Shown: positions 33,282-42,541, counted from the stretch's first letter. The stretch: 51,117 nt of DNA from JAAYZK01 sp964535025 (GCA_964535025.1 CAZHRW010000257.1:1-51117); one strand, 5' to 3'. Made by a program: numbers and translations. The notes: generated by a model not told the origin, from the letters alone.

Positions 33282-35024
33282 TCACGCTGCACGTCCTTTC
33301 TCGGCGACGCGGCCTTTTTCGGCGATGAACGTCTCGATTTGGGCCTGGATCTCGGCGAACTGGTCGCTGTCGGGCGGGGTGTAGTTCCAGGTGCGGAACA
33401 GGTCGGTGCCCTGGACCATGATCTCGCGCGCCTGCTCGCGGCTTTCGAACTCGAAGTCCAGTTCCAGCACGCGGGCGATCATATCGAACACCAGTTTCTG
33501 CCGATCGGCCGTCGTGGCGCCGTCGACCTCGTCGAAGGCGTTCTGCTGGAGGTAGACGTTGTCGAAAAACTCCGCCTTGAGCATCGTGGTGAAGTCGTCG
33601 ACCGACGTGCCCTCCTCGCCGACGACGGCCATCATCTGCTTGATCTCGTTGCCGTCTCGCAGGACCGCCCGGGCGGCGGTCGTCTTGGCCGGCTCGATCA
33701 GGCCGGGGTAGGTGCTCCAGGAGTCCAGCGGGTCGATGGCGGGGTACCGCCGCGCGTCGCTGCGCGCACGGCTGAGGCCATGGAAGGCCCCGACGACCTT
33801 CAGCGTGCCCTGCGTGACGGGTTCCTCGAAGTTTCCGCCGGCCGGGCTGACGGTGCCGCCGATGGTGATCGTGCCGACCGACCCATCCTTCAGTTCGATG
33901 GCCCCGGCCCGCTCGTAGAAGCCGGCGATGCGGCTTTCGAGGTAGGCGGGGAAGGCCTCCTCGCCGGGGATCTCCTCGAGCCGTCCGGACAGCTCCCGCA
34001 TGGCCTGGGCCCAGCGGCTGGTCGAGTCGGCCAGCAGCAGGACATTGAGGCCCATCTGGCGGTAGTACTCGGCCAGTGTTACGCCGGTGTACACCGACGC
34101 CTCGCGGGCCGCCACCGGCATGGAGGAGGTGTTGCAGATGATGATCGTCCGCTCCATCAGCGACTTGCCGGTCCGCGGGTCGATCAGCTCGGGGAACTCG
34201 CGGAGCGTCTCGACGACCTCCCCGGCCCGCTCGCCGCAGGCGGTGATGACCACCACGTCGACCTCGGCGTGGCGGCTGGTGATCTGCTGGAGGACCGTCT
34301 TGCCGGCCCCGAAGGGCCCGGGGATGCAGTACGTCCCGCCGCGGACGACCGGGAACATCGAGTCGACGATGCGGATCTTCGTCACCAGCGGCTCGGTCGG
34401 CAGCAGCCGCTGGCGCGAGCAGTTCAGCGGCAGCTTCACCGGCCAGCGCTGGGTCATGGTGACGGTGCGGGTCTCGCCGCCGTTGGACAGCGTGGCCATC
34501 TCCTGGTGGATGGTGTACTCGCCGGCCGGGGCGATCGATTCGACCGTCCAGGTGCCTTCCCAGCCGAACGGGACCATGATGCGGTGTTCGAAGATGCCCT
34601 CGGGCACGGTGCCGAGCGTCTCGCCGGCGGTCAGGGTGTCGCCGGCCTGGGCGACGGGGGTGAAGGCCCACGCGGCCTCCTCGTCCAGCGGGGCGAGGTA
34701 GTGGCCGGGCTTGAGGTGCACGCCGATCTGCTCGGCCAGGTCGGCCAGGGGGTTCTGCAGCCCGTCGTAGATCTGCCCCAGCAGCCCGGGGCCCACCTCC
34801 ACGTCGAGCATGTCGTCGCGGAACTCCACCGCGTCGCCGACCTTCAGCCCGCGGGTCTCCTCGAAGACCTGCAGGTCGATGCTGCGCCCGCGGATGCGGA
34901 TCACCTCGGCCAACAGCTTGGCGCCGTCGCCGCGGCAGCAGTACGCGATGGCGTTCTGGATCGCCGTGCCTTCGGCCTCGGCGGTCACCATGTTGCCGAA
35001 CACAGCCTTGATTCTTCCGTTCAC
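33282..35024 (-). CDS. atpA: V-type ATP synthase subunit A (catalytic)
   Basis: 580 residues from GTG 35024 with a GAGGT site. Walker A GPFGAGKT is at 235-242 (most relatives have GSGKT), the catalytic Glu is in CGERAGEVVE near 266, and LLLADSTSRWAQAMRE is the Walker B region. The non-homologous bulge specific to V/A-type A subunits lies at about 110-190. The C-terminus repeats VAEKGR twice. Catalyses ATP hydrolysis or synthesis coupled to ion flow. DUF2764 gene upstream by 18 bases. Confidence 0.97.
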   Translation of the reverse strand: MNGRIKAVFGNMVTAEAEGTAIQNAIAYCCRGDGAKLLAEVIRIRGRSIDLQVFEETRGLKVGDAVEFRDDMLDVEVGPGLLGQIYDGLQNPLADLAEQIGVHLKPGHYLAPLDEEAAWAFTPVAQAGDTLTAGETLGTVPEGIFEHRIMVPFGWEGTWTVESIAPAGEYTIHQEMATLSNGGETRTVTMTQRWPVKLPLNCSRQRLLPTEPLVTKIRIVDSMFPVVRGGTYCIPGPFGAGKTVLQQITSRHAEVDVVVITACGERAGEVVETLREFPELIDPRTGKSLMERTIIICNTSSMPVAAREASVYTGVTLAEYYRQMGLNVLLLADSTSRWAQAMRELSGRLEEIPGEEAFPAYLESRIAGFYERAGAIELKDGSVGTITIGGTVSPAGGNFEEPVTQGTLKVVGAFHGLSRARSDARRYPAIDPLDSWSTYPGLIEPAKTTAARAVLRDGNEIKQMMAVVGEEGTSVDDFTTMLKAEFFDNVYLQQNAFDEVDGATTADRQKLVFDMIARVLELDFEFESREQAREIMVQGTDLFRTWNYTPPDSDQFAEIQAQIETFIAEKGRVAEKGRAA

Positions 35025-35042
35025 GGATCTTACCTCGTTTGG

Positions 35043-35726
35043 TCAGTCCTCGCTCAGTTCGCTCCAGCGGTGCAGCAGCACCAGCCTGCGGGCGTAGACG
35101 GCCACCTCGTCGGCGCCGAAGGTGAACCACGGGCCCCGCGAGGCCAGCCAGTCCCACCGGCCCCGATCCAGCGCCTTGAGGGCCGAGAGCGGATCTTCGC
35201 TGCTCGTCCACGCCGCGACCGTCGCCTCGACGTCCGCGTCCGACGACGCCAGATCGGGCGCCACGACGTACTCCTCCGCCAGCAGGCCGAGCGTCTTCGC
35301 CCGCACCGCCACCAGGGCGTTGCGCAGGGCCACCTCGAAGCCGACCCACTCGGTCAGAAAGCGGCTCGACGTCCGTAGGGCCACGTCGGCGACGTGGCGG
35401 AAGTACGCCTCCCACAGGGCATCGTCGCCGATCGTCCGGTCGCCGGCGTCGCGGATCCGCTCCTGCAGGTACGGCGGCAGGGGCTCCTCGCCGTCGGCCT
35501 GCAGGACCGTCAGGATCACCGGCTCGGCGCCGGCCCGCTCGCCGGCCAGAACGCTCTGGCGCTGGAGCAGATCGTGTTCGAGCAGCACCGCCTCGGCGAT
35601 CCGGATCACCCTGGGATCGGAATCCTCGCCGGCGCGCTCGTGGAACGCCGCCAGCCCGATCGGGGGCTTCTCGCCCAGCGCCGGCAGGGCCGGCAGCGAG
35701 GTCAGCAGGTAGTACTGGGCCGCCAT
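35043..35726 (-). CDS. DUF2764 family protein of V-ATPase operons
   Basis: 227 residues. The N-terminal AQYYLLTSLPALP is the DUF2764 hallmark. This family lies between the E and A genes in V-ATPase operons of chlamydiae, spirochaetes and Bacteroidetes, which fits here. It has been suggested to stand in for subunit C because operons with it lack a normal C gene; that is inference, not shown. ATG 35726 is chosen; a GTG two codons earlier (35732) is closer to the GAGGAG site and equally possible. Confidence 0.85.
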   Translation of the reverse strand: MAAQYYLLTSLPALPALGEKPPIGLAAFHERAGEDSDPRVIRIAEAVLLEHDLLQRQSVLAGERAGAEPVILTVLQADGEEPLPPYLQERIRDAGDRTIGDDALWEAYFRHVADVALRTSSRFLTEWVGFEVALRNALVAVRAKTLGLLAEEYVVAPDLASSDADVEATVAAWTSSEDPLSALKALDRGRWDWLASRGPWFTFGADEVAVYARRLVLLHRWSELSED

Positions 35727-35745
35727 GAGCACTGGCGCTCCTCTC

Positions 35746-36390
35746 TCAGTCGCCCTTCGCGCCGCCGGCCTCGCGGATCACCCGGTCGAGCACCTCCCGC
35801 AGCCGGGGGGAGACCTGCTCGCGAAGGACGTCCACGACCGACTCGACGGTCACCTCGACGGTGGATTCGGCCACCTGGTACTCGAAGCCGAGCGTCTTGA
35901 GCGTGCTGTGCAGGTCCAGGTGGGCGTGGGCGGGGTTGTCGCTACCCATGTACTTCAAGGCCCAGTCGGTGATCGCCTCGATCGCCTCGGGGTTGACATT
36001 GATGCGGATCTGCTCTTCGCTGCGGGCGTCCCCGCGGGCGTAGGCGACGACGACGTCGTGGATGAGCGTTTTGAGATAATCCGTGTCGCCCAGCGCCGCG
36101 GACACCTCGTGGTTCAGCAGCGCCTGGACGGCCGCGGTGATCTGCGCCCGGAAGGCGAGGATCGTGTCGCGAATGGCCAGATCCAGCTCGCTCCGCTCGC
36201 GGGCGGCGATCCGCTTGGCCTCGGCCTTCGCCTCGGCGACGAGGCCCTCGGCGTCGGCTTTCGCCTCGGCGACGATCCGCTCGGCCTGCGCCTGGGCGCC
36301 GGCCAGGAGCTCGTCGGCCTGTTTCCGCCCCGCCTGCACCCCCTCGGCGTGGAGCTTCTCGACAAAGGCTTCAATTGACTGAGCCATCAT
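35746..36390 (-). CDS. atpE: V-type ATP synthase subunit E (peripheral stalk)
   Basis: 214 residues. The N-terminal 75 form a long Ala/Glu/Lys-rich helix for the stalk coiled coil; the C-terminal globular domain (about 100-210) binds the head. First gene of the operon E-DUF2764-A-B-D-I-K. Two ATGs (36390, 36387) follow an AAGGA site. A near-perfect 20-bp palindrome lies 14 bases above the start. No genes for subunits C, F or G/H were seen in the operon. Confidence 0.92.
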   Translation of the reverse strand: MMAQSIEAFVEKLHAEGVQAGRKQADELLAGAQAQAERIVAEAKADAEGLVAEAKAEAKRIAARERSELDLAIRDTILAFRAQITAAVQALLNHEVSAALGDTDYLKTLIHDVVVAYARGDARSEEQIRINVNPEAIEAITDWALKYMGSDNPAHAHLDLHSTLKTLGFEYQVAESTVEVTVESVVDVLREQVSPRLREVLDRVIREAGGAKGD

Positions 36391-36694
36391 AGGTCCTTGC
36401 TGGTGATAAAGTTAACATTATCAGCCCCCGGTGGCGCCCATTGCTCGGCCACGCTGCCGGGCGACCGGCCGGTGTGCCAATGCGCATCGTCGGCGCACCC
36501 GGTAGACTGCGGCACTTACAACATCGACCAGATCCGGCGAAGCTTTACGATTTTCAGGGTATTCCCATCTATAAGGTTTATGCCGCGCGGCGGGGGAACG
36601 TTCACGCCATCGACACGGCCTCGGCGCCGCCGTTTGCCAAAGCGGCGGCGGTTCCTCTTTACCGCCGCCGATCATTCGTCTAGACTCCGGGGGC
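36391..36694. other. divergent control region of V-ATPase operon and scpA
   Basis: No gene. Besides the palindrome near atpE it holds an AT-rich stretch at 36541-36580 containing TATAAG (36570-36575), which may be the -10 of scpA, although no well-spaced -35 is seen. Confidence 0.5.
36404..36423. promoter_or_regulatory. 20-bp palindrome upstream of the V-ATPase operon
   Basis: TGATAA-A-GTTAAC-A-TTATCA: symmetric at 18 of 20 positions, centred on a GTTAAC core. It is AT-rich in a GC-rich gap. It could be an operator, and its GATAAT half, read toward atpE, could serve as a -10 element. Confidence 0.5.
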
Positions 36695-37537
36695 ATGGAA
36701 CCCTACCGCGTCAACCTGGATGTCTACAACGGTCCACTGGACCTGCTGTTGTACCTGATCCGCCGCGACGAGGTGGACATCTACGACATCCCCATCGCTG
36801 CGATCACCGATCAGTATTGCCAGTATGTCGATTTCCTCCAGGAGATCAACCCGAACCTCGCCGGCGATTTCCTCGTGATGGCCGCGACGCTGCTGGAGAT
36901 CAAGTCGCGGACCCTCCTGCCGACCGCGCCGCCCGACGAGGACGGCGACGGGACCGGACCCGTCGACCCCCGGGCCGATCTCGTTCGTCAACTGCTGCAG
37001 TACAAGGCCTTTAAGGATGCCGCCGCCGGACTGGCCCAGGCGGGCGACCAGGCGGCGATGCGCCACCCGCGACGGCCGGTGGCCCCCGAGTTCGAGCAGC
37101 CGGAGCTGGACCTCGAAAACATCCAGGTCTGGACGCTGCTGGAGGCGTTCGCGACCCTGATGGCCTCGGTGGGCGTACGGGAGCGGCGTCACGAGGTGAC
37201 CTACGACGACACCCCCATCTCCCTGCACGCCGAGGACATCGTCGACCGCCTCACCCGCGAAGGGAACCTGACCTTCGCCGAGATCTTCCGCGGCCGCGAC
37301 TCCCGCGGCGAGATCGTCGGGCTGTTCCTGGCCCTGCTGGAACTGATCCGCCAGGACCGCGTCCGCATCCGCCAGGAGAGGATCTTCGGGGAGATCTATG
37401 TCCTGCTCCACCAGGCCGACCCGGCCTCCGAGACGCCCGACGCCGGCGGCGATCCGATTGTCGGCGCCGCCGCCGCGATGGAGGGACTCGATCCGGCCGG
37501 CGGCGCCGCCGGCGGCGAATCGCAACCCCGGGAGTAG
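36695..37537 (+). CDS. scpA: segregation and condensation protein A
   Basis: 280 residues. The N-terminal YRVNLDVYNGPLDLLLYLIRRDEVDIYDIPI is the kleisin signature that binds the Smc neck, and FLVMAATLLEIKSRTLLP follows. The C-terminal winged helix (about 200-245, GNLTFAEIFRGRDSRGEIVGLFLALLEL) binds the Smc head. A Gly/Ala-rich tail of about 30 residues is extra. ScpA joins Smc and ScpB in chromosome condensation; scpB is not in the window. The ridA-like gene follows after six bases. Confidence 0.95.
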   Translation: MEPYRVNLDVYNGPLDLLLYLIRRDEVDIYDIPIAAITDQYCQYVDFLQEINPNLAGDFLVMAATLLEIKSRTLLPTAPPDEDGDGTGPVDPRADLVRQLLQYKAFKDAAAGLAQAGDQAAMRHPRRPVAPEFEQPELDLENIQVWTLLEAFATLMASVGVRERRHEVTYDDTPISLHAEDIVDRLTREGNLTFAEIFRGRDSRGEIVGLFLALLELIRQDRVRIRQERIFGEIYVLLHQADPASETPDAGGDPIVGAAAAMEGLDPAGGAAGGESQPRE

Positions 37538-37543
37538 ACAACC

Positions 37544-37999
37544 ATGACCGTATCGCAGCGGCTGAAGGATCTGGGTCTTACGTTGCCGCCCGTGCCCGAG
37601 CCTGTCGGCAGCTACGTGCCGGCGGTGCGGGCGGGGGCCCTGGTGTTCACGTCGGGGCAGTTGCCCCTGCGCGATGGAGCCCTCGTCGCGACGGGCAAGG
37701 TCGGCGCGGCCGTCTCGCCGGCCGTCGCGGCCGCCGCGGCCCGCCAGGCGGCGCTGAACGCCCTGGCCGTCGCCGCCGACGCGGCCGGCGGGCTGGAGCG
37801 GATCCGGCGGGTCGTCCGCGTGAACGTCTTCGTCGCCTCGGCCGAGGGCTTTACCGGCCAAGCCCAGGTCGCCAACGGCGCCAGCGACCTGCTGGTGGCC
37901 CTCTTCGGCGACGCCGGCCGTCACACCCGCTGCGCCCTCGGCGCCGCCGAACTGCCGCTCGATGCACCGGTCGAGCTGGACATGATCGTGGAGCTGTAG
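37544..37999 (+). CDS. RidA/YjgF family protein
   Basis: 151 residues, the longer RidA subgroup. The SGQLPLRDG strand, the long helix ARQAALNALAVAADAAGGL, VNVFVASAEGFTGQ and the C-terminal TRCALGAAELPLDAPVELDMIVEL with the key Arg match the family. RidA trimers hydrolyse reactive enamine/imine intermediates made by PLP enzymes; glycine-cleavage PLP enzymes are encoded just downstream, which may be chance. It lies six bases after scpA and probably shares its transcript. Confidence 0.92.
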   Translation: MTVSQRLKDLGLTLPPVPEPVGSYVPAVRAGALVFTSGQLPLRDGALVATGKVGAAVSPAVAAAAARQAALNALAVAADAAGGLERIRRVVRVNVFVASAEGFTGQAQVANGASDLLVALFGDAGRHTRCALGAAELPLDAPVELDMIVEL

Positions 38000-38020
38000 G
38001 GGCAACCCTTGTGGCTGCCC
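38000..38020 (+). terminator. hairpin directly after the ridA-like gene
   Basis: 8-bp arms (38000-38007, 38013-38020) with one mismatch and a 5-nt loop, beginning at the base after the stop. No U-run. Confidence 0.45.
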
Positions 38021-38097
38021 TCGCCTGCTCAGGCCTCAAGCTGCCTTGCCCACGTATCATTCGAATGCAGCCCCGCCGCGGGACAGGGTCGCCGCTC

Positions 38098-38126
38098 TTG
38101 ACAGGCGTGCGGCGGTCGTCTACCGT
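38098..38126 (+). promoter_or_regulatory. sigma70-type promoter of the gcv operon
   Basis: TTGACA (38098-38103, consensus), exact 17-base spacer, TACCGT (38121-38126). Start predicted near 38133, 24 bases before gcvT. The leader is too short for a glycine riboswitch. Confidence 0.65.
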
Positions 38127-38156
38127 CGTGGCGCGAGGGGCTGGTGGGAGGTTCCG

Positions 38157-39278
38157 ATGGACGACACGCTCAGGACGCCGTTGTTTGATTTGCATGAAGC
38201 CGCCGGGGCGCGCCTGGTCGAGTTCGCCGGCTGGTTGATGCCGATGCTCTATACGACCATTCTCGCCGAGCACGAGGCCACGCGGACCGGCGCGACCGTG
38301 TTCGACGTCTCGCACATGGGGCGCCTGCGCGTCCGGGGCGACTACGCCTTCAAGCTGCTCGACCGCGCCTGCACCGCCGACGTGCGCGGGCAGGAAGACA
38401 ACACCATTCGGTACGGCCTGTTGTGCAACGCCGCCGGTGGCGTCATCGACGACATCATGATCATCCGCCTGCCGGATGAATGGTACGTCATCTGCAACGC
38501 CTCCAACCGCCGCAAGGTGCTGGCGCACCTCCAGCAGCTCAACGAGGACGAGGGTTTTCACGCCGACCTGACCGACCGGACCATCGCCACGGCGATGCTG
38601 GCGGTGCAGGGGCCCAAGGCCCTGGACCGGCTTGCCGACATTCTCCCGGGCGAGGCCCTGCGGCTGGCGCGGCACGGGGTCGACGCCGGGGTGCACATGA
38701 CCGTGCCCTATATCGCCAGCCGGTGCGGCTACACGGGCGAGGACGGGCTGGAGGTGATCCTTCCGGCCTCGGCCGCCCGTCAGGCGTGGGAATATCTCAC
38801 CACCGCCGCCGGCGTGGCGCCCGCCGGCCTCGGCGCCCGCGACCTGCTCCGCCTGGAGGCCGGCCTGCCACTGTACGGCCACGAACTCAACGAGACGATC
38901 GACCCGATCACCGCCGGGCTGGGCCGGGCGGTCCGAAAGCGGGACGGCTTCATGGGCCACGAGGCCATCGCGGCCCTCCGCGAGTCCGGCACGCCCCGGA
39001 CGCGGGTGGGGCTGCGCCTCGAGACCCACCGCATCGCCCGCCAGGGGGCCGTCGTGACCGCCGACGCCGCGGAGGTCGGCGTCGTCACCAGCGGCACGTT
39101 CAGCCCGAGTTGCACCGCCTCGATCGCGATGGCGTTTGTCGACCGCGCCGCCGCCAAGGTCGACACGGCCGTCCGCGTGCGGCTGCGCGCCGACCATGAC
39201 GTGGACGGCCGCGTGGTCCGACTGCCGTTTTACCGGGGGTCCGCGCTGGCCCAGTCCACCCCGTCGAAGGAGTCCTAG
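38157..39278 (+). CDS. gcvT: aminomethyltransferase, glycine cleavage T protein
   Basis: 373 residues from ATG 38157 with a GGGAGG site. The N-terminal TPLFDLHEAAGARLVEFAGWLMP, FDVSHMGRLRVRG and the GYTGEDGLEV motif are typical. It moves the methylene group from the lipoyl arm of GcvH to tetrahydrofolate. The frame extends back to 38046 across the promoter, so the longer start is rejected. First gene of gcvT-H-PA-PB; gcvH follows after 13 bases. Confidence 0.96.
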   Translation: MDDTLRTPLFDLHEAAGARLVEFAGWLMPMLYTTILAEHEATRTGATVFDVSHMGRLRVRGDYAFKLLDRACTADVRGQEDNTIRYGLLCNAAGGVIDDIMIIRLPDEWYVICNASNRRKVLAHLQQLNEDEGFHADLTDRTIATAMLAVQGPKALDRLADILPGEALRLARHGVDAGVHMTVPYIASRCGYTGEDGLEVILPASAARQAWEYLTTAAGVAPAGLGARDLLRLEAGLPLYGHELNETIDPITAGLGRAVRKRDGFMGHEAIAALRESGTPRTRVGLRLETHRIARQGAVVTADAAEVGVVTSGTFSPSCTASIAMAFVDRAAAKVDTAVRVRLRADHDVDGRVVRLPFYRGSALAQSTPSKES

Positions 39279-39291
39279 CCAGGAGAGCGAT

Positions 39292-39675
39292 ATGGACGCA
39301 CCGAAGGAGTATCGTTACACCGAAAGCCACGAGTGGTGCAAGCTGGACGGGCAGACCGCCACGGTCGGCCTGACGCGGTTTGCCGCCGACCAGTTGACCG
39401 ACATCACGTTCGTCGAACTGCCCGAGCCCGGCACGACGGTGACGGCCGGCCAGCCGTTCGGGGATATCGAGTCGGTCAAGTCGGCCGGGGAGATGTATGC
39501 CCCTGTCTCCGGCGAGGTGACGGCCGTCAACGAGGCGCTCAACGACACCCCCGGCCTGATCAACAGCGATCCGTTCGGCCAGGGGTGGATCCTCAAGATC
39601 AAGGTCTCCGATCCGGCCGAACTCGACGCCCTGATGGACGCCGATGCGTACGCTTCGGCGGTCGAGGCCTCCTGA
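39292..39675 (+). CDS. gcvH: glycine cleavage H protein (lipoyl carrier)
   Basis: 127 residues. YTESHEWCKLDG at the start and the lipoyl-lysine motif ESVKSAGEMYAPVSGEV with Lys63 are diagnostic. It carries the aminomethyl group between GcvP, GcvT and lipoamide dehydrogenase. The ATG at 39292 has an AGGAG site; the longer frame from 39136 overlaps gcvT. gcvPA starts seven bases after its stop. Confidence 0.97.
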   Translation: MDAPKEYRYTESHEWCKLDGQTATVGLTRFAADQLTDITFVELPEPGTTVTAGQPFGDIESVKSAGEMYAPVSGEVTAVNEALNDTPGLINSDPFGQGWILKIKVSDPAELDALMDADAYASAVEAS

Positions 39676-39682
39676 GCAACCG

Positions 39683-41023
39683 ATGGAGTACACGCAGATC
39701 ACGCCCGAGCAGCGCGACGCGATGCTCCGCGCCGTCGGGGCCGACTCGATGGACGACCTGGTGGCGACCGTGCCGCCGGGGATCCGCCTGACCGAACCGC
39801 TGGATCTGCCGGCGGCCCTCAGCGAGCAGGAGCTCGCCGCCGAACTGCAGGCGCGGGCCGACGCCAACCGCCCGTGCGTCTGTTTCGCCGGGGCCGGGGC
39901 ATACGACCATTACATCCCGGCCGTCGTCGACGCGGTCGCCTCGCGCGGGGAGTTTCTCACCGCCTACACGCCGTACCAGGCCGAGGCCAGCCAGGGCAGC
40001 CTGCAGGCGTTTTTCGAGTTCCAGACGCTCATCTGCCAGTTGACGGGGATGGATATCGCCAACGCTTCGATGTACGAGGCGGCCAGCGCGACGGCCGAGG
40101 CGGTGCTGATGTGCGTGGGTGCATCGCACCGGCGGGTCGTGGTCGCCGAGCCGCTTCATCCGCATTACCTCGCGACGATTCGCACCTATCTGCGGGACCT
40201 GCCGATCGAATTGGTCGTTGTCGAGCGCGACGGTGGCGGCGTCGACGTCGAGGCCGCGACGAAGGAGATTACCGCCGAGACGGCCGCCGTGGTGGTCGCC
40301 TCGCCGACGTTCCTGGGCACGATCGAGCGCGGGGTGCCCGCGCTGGCCGAGGCGGCCCGCGCGGGCGCCGCGTCGCTGATCCAGGTGTTCGACCCGATCA
40401 GCCTGGCGCTGTTGAAGCGGCCCGGCGAACTGGGCGCCGACGTCGCCGTCGGCGAGGGCCAGCCGCTGGGGATGCCGCTGAGCTTCGGCGGGCCGTACCT
40501 CGGCCTGCTGGCCGTCCGCCAGGCGATGCTGCGGAAGCTGCCCGGGCGGGTCGTGGGGCGGACCACCGACGCCGACGGGCGGACCGCCTATTGTCTGACG
40601 CTGCAGACCCGCGAACAGCACATCCGGCGGGCCAAGGCCACCAGCAACATCTGCACGAATGAGGGCCTCTGCGCCCTGCGCGCAGCGGTCACCCTGGCGG
40701 CCCTCGGTCCGCACGGCCTGCGGCGGGCCGCGACCGTCAGCATGCAGCGCGCCCACGACCTGGCCGGGCGGATCGCCAAGCTGAAAGGCTACGAACTGCC
40801 CTTCGCCGACCGGCCGTTCTTCCGCGAGTTCGTCGTCCGCTGCACCCGCAAGGCGCCCGAGGCGATCATCGCCGCCGGCGCCGAGCGGGGGATCCTGCCG
40901 GGCGTGGCGCTGGGGGCGTTCGACGAGACACTCGCCGACTGCCTGCTGGTCGCCTGTACGGAGAAGCGCACCGGCGCCGACCTGGACGCGATGGTTGCCC
41001 TGTTGAAGGAGGTCGGCCGATGA
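39683..41023 (+). CDS. gcvPA: glycine dehydrogenase (decarboxylating) subunit 1
   Basis: 446 residues, the N-terminal half of P protein in the two-subunit form. Typical segments: FAGAGAYDHYIPAVVDAV near 67-85, FLTAYTPYQAEASQGSLQ, ANASMYEAASATAEA and SFGGPYLGLLAVR. Works with GcvPB as the PLP decarboxylase. ATG 39683; the ribosome site is weak and translational coupling to gcvH is likely. gcvPB overlaps its stop by four bases. Confidence 0.97.
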   Translation: MEYTQITPEQRDAMLRAVGADSMDDLVATVPPGIRLTEPLDLPAALSEQELAAELQARADANRPCVCFAGAGAYDHYIPAVVDAVASRGEFLTAYTPYQAEASQGSLQAFFEFQTLICQLTGMDIANASMYEAASATAEAVLMCVGASHRRVVVAEPLHPHYLATIRTYLRDLPIELVVVERDGGGVDVEAATKEITAETAAVVVASPTFLGTIERGVPALAEAARAGAASLIQVFDPISLALLKRPGELGADVAVGEGQPLGMPLSFGGPYLGLLAVRQAMLRKLPGRVVGRTTDADGRTAYCLTLQTREQHIRRAKATSNICTNEGLCALRAAVTLAALGPHGLRRAATVSMQRAHDLAGRIAKLKGYELPFADRPFFREFVVRCTRKAPEAIIAAGAERGILPGVALGAFDETLADCLLVACTEKRTGADLDAMVALLKEVGR

Positions 41024-42486
41024 CGCGGCGGACGATCCCGACGCTCTTCGAACGCGCCCGCAACGGTGCCAACCCCGGCGCCCATGTTGCCGCGCCCGAC
41101 GGGCCGTCGCCGGCGGCCCTGCTGGGCGACGACGCCGACCTGCTGGCCGACGCGCCGCCGCCGCTGCCGGAGGTGCCCGAGGCGGAGGTCGTCCGTCACT
41201 ACACCCACCTGGCGGGGCGGAACATGTCGGTGGACGCAAACTTCTACCCGCTCGGCTCGTGCACGATGAAGTATAACCCCCGCATCAACGAGTGGGCCGC
41301 CGCCCGCGAACCGCTGGCCGACCTGCACCCGCTGGCGCCGGCGGCGACGGCGCAGGGGGCGCTGCGCCTGCTGAGCGAGCTGGAGACCTACCTCGCCCGC
41401 ATCACCGGCCTCGACGCCGTCACGCTCGCCCCGGCCGCCGGAGCCCACGGCGAATTGACGGGCCTGAAGGTCATCACGGCCTACTACCGCAGCCGCGGCG
41501 AGAGCCGTACGAAGGTCCTCACGCCCGACTCCGCCCACGGGACCAACCCGGCCAGTTGCACCCTGTGCGGCCGCCTGGCGGTGCCGATCGCCTCCCGGGC
41601 CGACGGGCGGATCGACCTGGACGACCTGCGCGCCAAACTCGACGACCAGACCGCCGCGCTGATGATCACTAACCCCAACACGCTGGGGCTCTTCGAGACC
41701 GACATCGCCGATGCCGCCCAGCTCGTCCACGCCGCCGGGGCCCAGCTCTACCTCGACGGGGCGAACATGAACGCCCTGCTCGGCATCGCCCGCCCCGGCG
41801 ACTTCGGCGTCGACGCGATGCACCTCAACCTCCATAAGACCTTCTCCACCCCGCACGGCGGCGGGGGGCCGGGCTCGGGACCCGTCGCGGTCGCGTCGCA
41901 CCTCGAACCCTTTCTGCCGACCCCCCGCATCGTGCATCGCGAGGGGACCTATCGCCTGCTGTGGCAGGCCCCCCAGAGCATCGGGCCCGTGCGGAGCTTC
42001 GCCTGCCAGTTCGGCGTGTGCGTGCGGGCGTGGTGTTATATCCGCGCCCTGGGCCCCGACGGCCTCCGCCGTGCCAGCGAGACGGCCGTCCTGGCCGCCA
42101 ATTACCTCGCCGAGCGGCTCAAAACGGTCCTCCCCCTGCCGCACGACGAGCGGTGCATGCACGAGTTCGTCCTCACCGCCGCCCGCCGCGGTGCCTCGGA
42201 TCGCGGCCTGGCCGGGGCGATCGCCAAACGCCTCCTCGATTACGGCTTCCACGCCCCGACGGTCTATTTCCCCCTGATCGTTCCCGAGGCCCTGATGATC
42301 GAGCCGACCGAGACCGAGTCGCTCGCCACGCTCGACGCCTTCGTCGACGCTCTGCGCCAGATCGTCGCGGCCCTCGACGCCGACCCTCACGCCCTCGCCG
42401 ACGCCCCCTTCGCCCAATCCGTCGCCCGCGTCGACGAAACCGCCGCCGCCCGCCAGCCCGTGCTGAGGTGGCAAGCGGAAATGTAG
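41020..42486 (+). CDS. gcvPB: glycine dehydrogenase (decarboxylating) subunit 2
   Basis: 488 residues, the C-terminal half of the P protein. PLP Lys273 sits in HLNLHKTFSTPHGGGGPGSG; FYPLGSCTMKYNPRINE (about 76-91) and DSAHGTNPASC (170-180) are conserved. It decarboxylates glycine and loads GcvH. The ATGA overlap with gcvPA supports equal synthesis. Last gene of the operon; lipoamide dehydrogenase must be encoded elsewhere. It converges on the MFS gene after 57 bases. Confidence 0.97.
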   Translation: MTRRTIPTLFERARNGANPGAHVAAPDGPSPAALLGDDADLLADAPPPLPEVPEAEVVRHYTHLAGRNMSVDANFYPLGSCTMKYNPRINEWAAAREPLADLHPLAPAATAQGALRLLSELETYLARITGLDAVTLAPAAGAHGELTGLKVITAYYRSRGESRTKVLTPDSAHGTNPASCTLCGRLAVPIASRADGRIDLDDLRAKLDDQTAALMITNPNTLGLFETDIADAAQLVHAAGAQLYLDGANMNALLGIARPGDFGVDAMHLNLHKTFSTPHGGGGPGSGPVAVASHLEPFLPTPRIVHREGTYRLLWQAPQSIGPVRSFACQFGVCVRAWCYIRALGPDGLRRASETAVLAANYLAERLKTVLPLPHDERCMHEFVLTAARRGASDRGLAGAIAKRLLDYGFHAPTVYFPLIVPEALMIEPTETESLATLDAFVDALRQIVAALDADPHALADAPFAQSVARVDETAAARQPVLRWQAEM

Positions 42487-42541
42487 ACCGGCCGGCGCCG
42501 GGGGCGGCTCGGGCAAATGTTCGTTTCTATGTGCAGCAGCC

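Noticed and set aside
33207..35378. 723-codon plus-strand frame across atpA
   Set aside because: It spans atpA, its flanking gaps and part of the DUF2764 gene, with no motif; it is a shadow frame.
38000..38156. Glycine riboswitch before gcvT
   Set aside because: The promoter at 38098-38126 leaves only about 24 bases of leader, and no glycine-aptamer motif is visible.
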